In this document: positions 56,201-64,000 of the stretch, piece by piece | Numbering within the stretch: the stretch's first letter is position 1 | How the letters are laid out: each line of letters begins with the position of its first letter | Assembly (NCBI GenBank): GCA_014529385.2 | Contig: CM043946.1 | Coordinates: forward strand, 21,322,577-21,386,576 | DNA from: Adiantum capillus-veneris | Taxonomy: Eukaryota > Streptophyta > Polypodiopsida > Polypodiales > Pteridaceae | Length of the DNA: 64,000 nt | Direction of reading: 5' to 3' | The notes under the pieces: generated by a model | Told to the model about the DNA's origin: nothing | Seen by the model: only the letters and a program-made list of their open reading frames with translations | Database searches by the model: none | Position numbers and translations under genes: made by a program

Positions 56201-56278
56201 GTTGGTACTGGGACTTCTCAGGCACCCTCCAGGTCAAAGGGCAAAGAGAAGATGGTCCAATGGAAGGATACTGGGTAG
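53203..56278 (+). pseudogene. Gyp-3 extra 3' ORF (coiled-coil, acidic, unknown)
   Basis: A long sense ORF between integrase and the 3' LTR. It begins about MALTRSSPSPVSSSSSS, with a Lys/Gln/Ser-rich N-terminus that is frameshifted near 53900 and 54240. From 54242 to 56278 one frame persists with TAG at 54611, 54779 and 55253 and TGA at 55718. It holds a coiled coil (about 54130-54400), an acidic Pro-rich block (54620-54760), a Gln/His-rich block and a C-terminal helical region (DDDLLSDLERFQRLYVGARE, then PRFFLALYPQHPEPIDRL) ending KGKEKMVQWKDTG. No signal peptide, membrane segment or polymerase motif. It occupies the same place as the extra ORF of Gyp-2, but I see no convincing sequence similarity. 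Confidence 0.65.
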
Positions 56279-56589
56279 TTCCATATCAGAATTCAGTGGC
56301 GACTTTTCTCCTCAGCAGGCAAGTGGAGATGATAGCTCTACCTTGGCCTGATGACAGCTCCACCTTGGCCTGGTGAGAGCTCCACCTTGGCCTTTTCAGT
56401 TGCCTCTCGCAATCCTTGGCCTTTTCACCTGCATACTCGCAATCTTTATATGTCCATTCTGTCAGTGGTCAAGCCGGATTTCCAACATCAGAACCAGACG
56501 GTGGATTTTTCAGTCTCACACAAAAATCAGACAGGGGAATTTTTCAGAAATTTTGGAATCTTGCCAAAGTTCAAGAAAGAAGGTAAGGA

Positions 56590-57108
56590 TGTAGTCGGCT
56601 GGATAGTTCACTGTGTGGGAACGTCTTCTTAGGAGATGGGCAGCAAATTACTTAGTAGTTACTATGGTAATTACTACAGTAAACTTGAAGTGTATAAATA
56701 GGACCCATTACATTGTAATCGGGTTGGCAATTATTATCATTTGGGTTAGTGCCTTGGCTATACTTGTACTTGAGAATCATTGGCAGTATTGTCGGCTGTA
56801 CTTTCTCTCTGTAAATCATATTCGTTGTAATCTTGATCTGTAATCCCAATCATGGTATATATTCCAGTTATACTTACTTCTCGTCCAGTCTTCTGAATCT
56901 GAACCTTATTTCTAGTACATAAGTCTGATTCTTATTTCAGTATCCAAATTCCAGTCCAAATCTTCTGTCTGAAATCTTCCTACGCTAGTAGCTAAACGAG
57001 TTCCTGAATGAATCAGTGTCCAATCTGCTGTCTGAAATCTTCCTACGCTAGTAGCTAAAATCTTCCAACATTGGAATTAGATGTCTCAAGAGATCAGCTC
57101 CAATTCCA
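56590..57108 (+). repeat. Gyp-3 3' LTR
   Basis: TGTAGTCGGCTGG to CAATTCCA, 519 bp; TATAAATA at 56693-56700. It is 48 bp longer than the 5' LTR because of an internal duplication with 63-bp period (about 56964-57059). 56279-56589 before it is non-coding, with agctccaccttggcct repeats and no clear polypurine tract. Confidence 0.92.
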
Positions 57109-57113
57109 TTCTC

Positions 57114-58710
57114 AGTTAAAAATTTTACTTAGTCACTATCATAAAAGCTTGAATTGGATCTTTACACAAATCAATCTCAACATGAGGCAAAGAAGATGGA
57201 TTGAACTTCTTCAAGAATACGCCTTCGACATAAAATTTGACCGGGGAAGGACAATGTAGTTGCGGATGGACTTACTTGCAAAGATTTTCTTAGTGCTATC
57301 TCTATACCTAATAATCCTATGTGGGGGAGAATTAACGAAGCAGCCTTGAAAGACCCAAAGTATCAACACTTATCCTTGCAGATTCAACAAGGCATAACAT
57401 CTGAGACAAAGAACATATTGATAAAGGATTACTATGTTCAAAGGGATGTCTTTACTTTTTACAAAGGCTTTGTGTACCTAAGGACCCAACACTGAAGAAA
57501 GTAATCCTATTTGAGGCCCATGGCTTCAGGACATCCTGGGTATGCCTCAAAGGGATGTCTTTACTTTTTACAAAGGCTTTGTGTACCTAAGGACCCAACA
57601 CTGAAGAAAGTAATCCTATTTGAGGCCCATGGCTTCAGGACATCTTGGGTATGCCAAGACCTTAAATGTTGTTATAAGAAGCTACTTTTGGTTAGGAATG
57701 AAGGGGGATGTTCTTCGCTATGTGAAGCAATGTCTCTCCTTCTAATGGATTAAAGCTGAAAGAATCAAAATACTTCAACCTCTTGATATACCCCAAATGA
57801 AATGGGAATGTATCAGTATGGACTTTGTCATAGGATTATCCTTTGTTGGAGGCTATGATTCAATACCTATTTCTATTAGTATTCTTACTAAGGACTTGAT
57901 GCTTGTGAAAACTACCTTCATTGTTTGTAATATGAGCCAAATCTTTGTAAAGGAAATCTTTAGACTTCATGGTCTACCTAAGAGAATTGTCAGTGATAGG
58001 GATGCAAAATTTAACTCAAAGTTTTGGACTATACTCTTTCAAGCCATTGGGACACAATCGTGTTTTGGCATAGCATATCATCCGGCATGTCACAATTTAA
58101 GGCTCTTTATGGACAAGAATTTTTGGCTTCGTTAAACTTCTCTTATCCTACTATAAAGGTAGAAGCCTTAAAGCAAATGCTCAAATACATGGAAGCCCAG
58201 ACCAAAGGGATCTGTAAGGATATTCAAGCCGCTCAGAACAGAAAAAAATATTATGCAGATAAGAAGAGATCAGATCAAATCTTTAAAGAAGGAGAGAAGG
58301 TATTCCTTAGGGTCAGGCCCAAGAAAAGCAACCTATCCTTGGAAAAGTATAAGAAGCTTAGCCCAAGATACTGTGGACCCTATGAGATTGTCAAAATGAT
58401 AAGTGATCAAGCTTACAAGCTAAAGCTACCTTCTAACCTCAAAATTCATGATGTCTTCCATGTTAGTCTATTGAAACCTTATGTTCATAACCCTGATCAA
58501 CTTTTGGATACCAAAAAAATATTTGTTCCAACCCAAGGAGTCCTTGAACTTCAAACTGTCTGTATCCTAGAAACATGGGAGAGATAACATAGGAACAAAA
58601 GCATCATCGAACACCTCGTCAAATGGAAATATTTGCCTGAAGAAGATGCAACATGGGAAGACAAAATAACTCTCCTTAAAGATCATCTGGACTTATCTTT
58701 GAGATGAGGA
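57114..58710 (+). pseudogene. Chr-2 RNase H end, integrase and chromodomain
   Basis: Continues from 38624. LNWIFTQINLNMRQRRWIELL and NVVADGL (RNase H end) are followed by a damaged zinc region containing a 109-bp tandem duplication (57439-57656). The integrase core has WECISMDFVIGL, FRLHGLPKRIVSDRDAKF and FQAIGTQ. From 58024 one frame covers KKYYADKKRSDQIFKEGEKV, RYCGPYEIVKMI (GPY/F) and IHDVFHVSLLKPYVHN. After a TAA comes KSIIEHLVKWKYLPEEDATWED, a recognisable chromodomain that would direct integration to histone-marked chromatin. Several frameshifts; no activity expected. Confidence 0.88.
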
Positions 58711-58737
58711 CATCTCAATTTTTTAAGTTGGGAAGAA

Positions 58738-59787
58738 TGTAATGTCTGAGCACCCTTGCAGAGGGGACTCCCATGTAAAAGGATTAATATCGGGCCATTT
58801 TGGTCATGAATAGACAGTTTCTATTTTTGGTAGTTTTTTCACCTTTAATGAACTAATGATGAATATATTGATGTAAGATTTTCAAAAATAATTTTTTTAC
58901 ATTTTTTCTCACCTTTATCTAAACATAGTAAGTTTTCAGGTGCGTGCACCCACCTAGATGTGATTGTCTCGTCTAAATCTACCCCATCCTAAATTTCCAT
59001 AAAAATAGATTTTTGCCTTTAAAATTGCTAATATAGTAGGTGTGTGCATCTGACATCCTAGCTTGTCATCCTCAAGCTTGTCTTTTAATAGAAACTTTTA
59101 GAATTAAATTTTGATAAGCGAAGCTCACTTTAGACAATTAATTTTCATCCTAGTACCAATAGGTTAATTCCTAACTCTAAGGTATGTATTTGTATGCATG
59201 TGCATGGGGATGTATGTGCATGTGTATGTATGTCCATGGATTCCCATAAATGACCCATAGCCATGGACCCATCTCTTATGGTATGGTTGACTATAAGCAT
59301 GGGTAAGTACATGAGGTGTACCAACCAAAAGGGTAAATAGGGACACCTCTAATGACTAAGTGGGATCTTGTGACACCTCTACACATGATTTTAGCAAGAA
59401 GGCATGAGTAAGAGAGGTATGGAGCTGATTTGAGAAACAAGGAACCTCCAAACTCTATATAAAGGACATTCCCACTCAATTTTACACACACTAGGACACA
59501 ATTGGGAGAAGGGAGCTCTGTTGTTGTGGCCAACGACTTGGTGACTACCGCATAGAAGCTTTGAGATATCAATAACTCCAAAGAGTATTTGGGTAATGTC
59601 AATCAATTATTCAATCAAGTTAATATCAACCTCTTCTCTCAATTGGAATCCTTTCCAATTACTACAATATTATTATTCAATTGAAATCCTTTCCAATTGC
59701 TACTCTATTATCAAATTTTATACTCTTATTTACCTTTTCTCAATTAACAATTAACAATCATTACCTACTCTATGGTAGTTTCTCTAC
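58738..59787 (+). repeat. Chr-2 3' LTR
   Basis: Begins TGTAATGTCTGAGC after a purine-rich AAGTTGGGAAGAA and ends near TTTCTCTACA; its last part matches 26351-26671. It contains a block of short gtatgt repeats (about 59180-59240), a TATA-like CTATATAAAGG at about 59454-59464 and two AATTGGAA...TTCCAATT units. Confidence 0.7.
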
Positions 59788-61460
59788 ATTACAAAGTAAT
59801 GAAGGCCTCACTGTTTGATTACATAATCAATTATGTTGACTACATGCACAATTCTCCATCAATGTAGCCTAGATGCTTGGATGAAGTAGCTAGTCATATT
59901 TAAGAATTTGGTCCGACTAAAATGATGGATTGTTTTTTCAAGGATATATAAGTGATTAATCATGTGATTAGCATATGGTTTATAACGCATGTTTATCATA
60001 AGATTATGGCAGGTTAAGCAAGCATATGTTTTTGCTTTGATGTGTGGAATAACCATATATGTTTTGTAATTAAAACACGTATAATCATTTACCCTACGTC
60101 CATTGGATTCTTATACTGTAGCTTACAACTTTTCAAGTTAAGATAAGTATCTAGTAGTGGGAATGGCACCCAAGAGAACTCACTATGGTGGATCACATGA
60201 TCACGAAACCAGAATTAGTGATGGCAAAGGCAAAGGAAATTCCTCAATGAATGAGGATGTGCCACTTATCCCACAAAGTAACGTTATTTCTCAAGAACAG
60301 GTAGGAGATTTCTTTTTTGTTCCTTCAATCATGAGGAATTTAGGAATGAGAAAACTACCTAAATATTGGGTTAGTCCCAAATCGAAACCACATCAATTGT
60401 TGTTAAATTTTTTTAAGATGTATCAATATGGAAGGTTTGTTTGAGGATAAAATGTCTGAAGTAGGAAAGAATTGCCTAGTAGGAAAACTCTTGAACCTTC
60501 TTCATTCAAAAATCCTATACCGATACAATCAAAAATCTCTTTGATATCCAGGAAGGAGGGCTTAGTAGAGTGAACGCTAAAGCAGTGCATATGGGTGCAC
60601 ACATCTTGCGGCTTTGTGTCCAGATTGCATGACAATTTAGTTGTATGGGAAACTAAAGACACTGAGAGCTATAAACTCTTGTCAAGAGGAGTGAACTCTT
60701 GGGGTTGAGATATTTTAATGAAAAAGGGTCGTATGTTGTTTTTCTTCTAGAAAGGATTGTTTTGGTGCCGCTTTGATGATGCTTAAAGGGCTATTTTAAC
60801 AAATTAGTTGAGAAACTCTCTGCTCCTCATTGATAGAAGAATCAAAACTAGAGACTCATTGTGTCAAAAGTTGAGGTCCCAAATTTTATGTGCCTCCAAA
60901 ATTATGGGAAAAAAGGCATTTGGGGTTTCTCTCTTTTGGAAGGTGAGAATTAGGAATGTTAGATTATTGTGTTAGTTCATGCTTCCCCTACAAGACATGG
61001 CTAGGAAACCTTTGAATGGCTCGGACTCAAGTTAATTGGTGACAAGAGTCTGTCCATTAGAATTCTTGTTTATCTTGACTATGCTTTTCTCAATCGATTA
61101 GGGCCTAGCGACCTGTCAGGTACCCTCCTAGTTCCAAATGAATATGGTAAAGGGGAGTGGACCTCACAATTTCTATAACCTTAAACTCTAATACCAGGTG
61201 AGAGATACCCCTCTCAAACAATCTATGAAAAACTTGTACAATTAATACTTTTATATATTTTCAGTATACATCAGGTGGCAGTGTTTGCATAGGGGAGAGT
61301 TCTCATCACCCCACCTTGCATGGAGATTAATCCATGAGCTGGATTATATCCAAAGGTACCTAGCGACTAGTGATACCCCTGAATGTGTGGTATGATTGAA
61401 AGAATACTAAAGAAGATAACCAAGTGGAAGGTGAATATATGTGTACACCACATCGTGAAA

Positions 61461-61461
<1 letters not shown>
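59788..61461. other. unassigned AT-rich region
   Basis: Flank of Chr-2. A 95-codon frame at 60157-60444 starts GMAPKRTHYGGSHDHETRIS and is hydrophilic, then loses frame. It has no recognisable family, and a remnant of a gag N-terminus is possible but unsupported. Nothing else seen. Confidence 0.35.

Positions 61462-61509
<48 letters not shown>
61462..61509. repeat. (GA)n microsatellite
   Basis: About 24 uninterrupted GA units. Confidence 0.95.
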
Positions 61510-61513
<4 letters not shown>

Positions 61514-61770
61514 TGGAGGGTGAAATATAATGTGCAAAGAAACATAAGAATGACAAAAAATAATATTTAAATGTCCCATGTAAATGAAACAAGAAACCAT
61601 GAATTAATTCAAGTACAAAAATTAGGGTATACCATAACTTCAAAGATATAAATGGCTAGCAGAAGTATCGGACCCTATGTAGGCATTGGATCGCCCATCC
61701 ACTTTTGCTCCTACTATGGACAGAGAGAGTTTCACTTTGCATGGAGTGATGTAGAACACCTCTAACTTAC

Positions 61771-61888
61771 CTGAGCCAGATATAAGTTGAGGCCACTTTG
61801 TCTCTTTCCATAAACCCAAGCTCTGAAAGGATTCATATACCACCATGTAGTAGAAAATCAGCACCAACCATACCAATTTAGGGGCCAT
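61771..61888 (-). CDS. possible first exon of a secreted-protein gene
   Basis: On the minus strand an ATG at 61888 opens MAPKLVWLVLIFYYMVVYES, a basic residue plus hydrophobic core typical of a signal peptide, then about 20 polar residues, ending at a textbook donor, CAG then GTAAGT (boundary 61771). The frame runs on to 61640 with less protein-like content. I found no matching downstream exon or promoter, so this may be chance. It is the only hint of a host gene in the window. Confidence 0.2.
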
Positions 61889-63837
61889 GTCTCTTTGATG
61901 CCTAGCATTGCGTATTTAGGCAAATCCAAGGCAATATCCCAAACCCATTAGTCGTGTAGGTTGTTTGACTCCCGATGCAATAAACATGTAGATGAGCCTA
62001 ACAAAAAAAGAATAAGACCTAGACAGCACCGCCCATCCAGCAAGGCCACAGGTCGTCTACCTTTTCATTTAAGGCTAAGCAATGTAGGTGATCCTAATAT
62101 TGTAGAAATGCTGTCAGGACAAACATAACACATGAGTCCAATCAAAGTAGCATCTTGCATATGTACAAACATTCCTTTCTAGGCAATCAGATTGTATAGT
62201 GTCTCTATCCTTACACATCTTCCATAAACCATCATGACCACTTCATAATTCAATCCAATACAATAAAGCATAATCCAATCCCATCGCATGGGTGACCACT
62301 CTACCCATCTTAGGGTGATGCGCATCCATTCTGTTAAACCACTTAAGCACATAACATGACTGCAAAAACTTTGGCAATAACAGCAAAGTCATAACCAAAA
62401 AAAAAAAGATCCAGTAGCCACATCAGCTTCCACCATCAAAAATCACAACCATAATTCATGAGGGATCTCATCCCTTTACCATAAACCATAATTCTTGCTA
62501 AACCAACTCCCACACTTGGAGTTTGACCATACACACTGCAATTTAATTAAGCCAAAACACATACATGGTCCTTAAGAAATGATTTTTTTATGCGTAAGAA
62601 TTCTGACCATGCTTAAGTGATACACTATGATGGCACCTCACCCTCCTAGTGTATATGGCTAGTTTTGACCTAGAAGGGTAGAAGACAGTATGCATGTACA
62701 TGAGACATCCACATTTATCTATGAAACATCATATGCCATCATCACACCAACCCAATCATGATGCAAAACGACCCCACCACTTTGATCAAACATATTCCAT
62801 AACATCACATATATGTGAAAAACAACTTTTTCTATATTCAGACATATGCATGACATACAAAATAAAGTATTTTATCTCAAACCAACTCATACCATAGGCT
62901 AGCGCCTTATCACATCACTTTGCCGTATGAGATTTATGCAAATAACCATGACACGAAAAGAAAGCCGCTTTATTTATATTTGTTCGTACACTTCAGGTTG
63001 ACTAACCATACCCACCCATATAAGTTTATGGACATAAAAAACTTGAATTCAACTCACCGATACAAACCCTAAAGCATATACGATCCACTCATCAACTCAT
63101 GACTCCACATGCTACTCCCCCTAGGTAGCACCCCTACATTTGTAGGTAGTCTCGTGCAAGGAACGGTTAGTAACTCACACTCATGAAGCGGTATCGGTGA
63201 CCCAAATACATTTATCAACCAGTTATATCAAATTTTTTTATTTTTTTAAGTGGTTTTCTTCATTCCATGAACCTATATGGTGGTTCTCTAAGGAACTTGG
63301 CGTCCAAAATATTGATTGTGCAATGGGCAGCAAGCTGTATTTTGACCATAATATTTTACTCATGCAAAATTTTCACGTGACACACGAGAAATAATATGTT
63401 AGAAATAATGTTTGTAATCTCTTTTTCAAAGAATTTGACCTGATTCATAGCGATTTTAGGTGATATGATTAAAACCAGTGTCCCTATCGCCTACATGAAG
63501 TGAAACAAAGAACACTTTTAATGCACCTATATGATCATAAACACATTGTATGCATATATCCACGTGATAAACATGATGAAAAAATTATGGATCATCCTTG
63601 TAAACATCCAATAAGCCCATAGCTGCCTTTGTATACAAAAAAGCCACCACCGAAGGGGATAGTTTATTGTGAAATGGAGTAGAGAGAGAAAGAGATGATG
63701 GCTATGGAGTTTAGAGATTCTTATCATGATTGAGAAGTGATTAGTGGTGGTTGAAAGGCTTGTTTCTTTGCCATAAGAAAGCGGTGATGAGATCTACATA
63801 GAGGTTCTTGCCACGGAGTTGATGAAAAGCAAAATGA
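61889..63837. other. unassigned AT-rich region
   Basis: No ORF with recognisable content, no RNA gene and no repeat boundary seen. Short open frames here lack any motif. Confidence 0.4.
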
Positions 63838-64000
63838 TAAGGTTCCAAAATTCAAAGGTTGTGTCCAAAGGTCAACCATGGGGGGAGTTGGATGCTTTGT
63901 GTGTGTCCCAAAAGTCTTTACAAATCCCTACATAGGAGGGGGTGAGCCTTGCTTGTAGGGGATGACAGAGAAAGTCACACACACACACACAAGCTCCCTT
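63838..64000 (+). repeat. second copy of LTR family F, cut by window end
   Basis: Matches 19318-19500: ttccaaaattcaaaggttgt, ggatgctttgtgtgtgt, gagccttg and the (CA)n run occur in the same order and orientation. It continues beyond 64000, so whether it is a solo LTR or the start of an element cannot be told. Confidence 0.7.

Larger units (their letters stand above)
38630..57108 (+). mobile_element. Gyp-3: Ty3/gypsy retrotransposon with extra 3' ORF, containing LARD
   Basis: LTRs 38630-39100 and 56590-57108 are flanked by a perfect duplication, ttctc, at 38625-38629 and 57109-57113, within the Chr-2 RNase H. Gag, protease, RT, RNase H and integrase run 39175-44793 and continue at 52613. An additional sense ORF follows (53203-56278). 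The LARD element occupies 44794-52612. Without it Gyp-3 is about 10.7 kb. Confidence 0.92.
26351..59787 (+). mobile_element. Chr-2: chromodomain Ty3/gypsy element, expanded by nested insertions
   Basis: Own sequence is 26351-27014, 35706-38624 and 57109-59787 (about 6.3 kb); the rest is Gyp-2 and Gyp-3 with its internal LARD. Removing the insertions joins LTR, leader, gag, protease, RT, RNase H, integrase and chromodomain in correct order, ending in a 3' LTR whose second part matches 26351-26671. Both host-insert junctions are proven by target duplications. It is the oldest layer. The RNase H motif is split exactly at the Gyp-3 duplication (RHYLL before, the LNWIFTQ region after). Confidence 0.85.

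Noticed and set aside
53203-56278. Extra ORF of Gyp-3 as a retroviral envelope gene
   Set aside because: The position fits, but there is no signal peptide, transmembrane segment or cleavage-site-like feature; composition is coiled-coil and acidic.
1-64000. CRISPR arrays, bacterial operons, phage genes, rRNA or tRNA genes
   Set aside because: None seen. Repeats are LTRs, microsatellites or minisatellites, and coding remnants are plant retroelements.

Overview
The window is plant nuclear heterochromatin made almost entirely of transposable elements. I found no complete host gene. The Ty1/copia, Ty3/gypsy (including chromodomain), Athila/Tat-type LTR and CACTA-like signatures are those of a land plant. 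The deep nesting and old, broken copies suggest a large, gene-poor genome. The LINE has an L1-ORF1p-like coiled-coil ORF1 rather than the zinc-knuckle ORF1 usual in angiosperm L1s, so a gymnosperm or fern is possible, but the species cannot be read from this sequence.

Layout. 1-3339: 5' part of a minus-strand Ty1/copia element with a tandemly duplicated gag; it runs off the left edge. 3608-8920: Gyp-1, a decayed, 3'-truncated plus-strand Ty3/gypsy element. 8921-17850: a promoter-bearing LTR-like segment split by a non-autonomous TIR element (9769-11085, TTAA duplication) and by element E (11125-17153, minus, TSD tcaag), a gag-protease-only LTR retrotransposon. 17855-20650: 3' end of a chromodomain gypsy (Chr-1) and its LTR; a second copy of that LTR starts at about 63838. 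21240-25937: an L1-type LINE with ORF1 and ORF2 in the same frame. 25938-26350: TG, GA and poly-G simple repeats and a CACTA-like terminus. 26351-59787: one old chromovirus (Chr-2) expanded by nested insertions: Gyp-2 (27020-35705, minus, TSD atgaa) near its 5' end, and Gyp-3 (38630-57108, plus, TSD ttctc) in its RNase H region. Gyp-3 itself contains a large non-autonomous LTR element, LARD (44794-52612, minus). 59788-63837: unassigned AT-rich DNA with one possible first exon of a secreted-protein gene.

How the parts relate. Gyp-1 and Gyp-2 are one family. Gyp-2 and Gyp-3 each carry a long extra sense ORF between integrase and the 3' LTR. E and LARD share a PBS, PPT-like tracts and a conserved non-coding block at the same distance from the LTR, although their ORFs look unrelated, so they probably used the same autonomous partner. 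Decay is strikingly uneven. In LARD and in the Gyp-2 pol, long frames stay open except for stops that are nearly all TAG or TGA, as expected from C-to-T change at methylated CAG and CGA. Gyp-1, Chr-1 and Chr-2 also carry indels.
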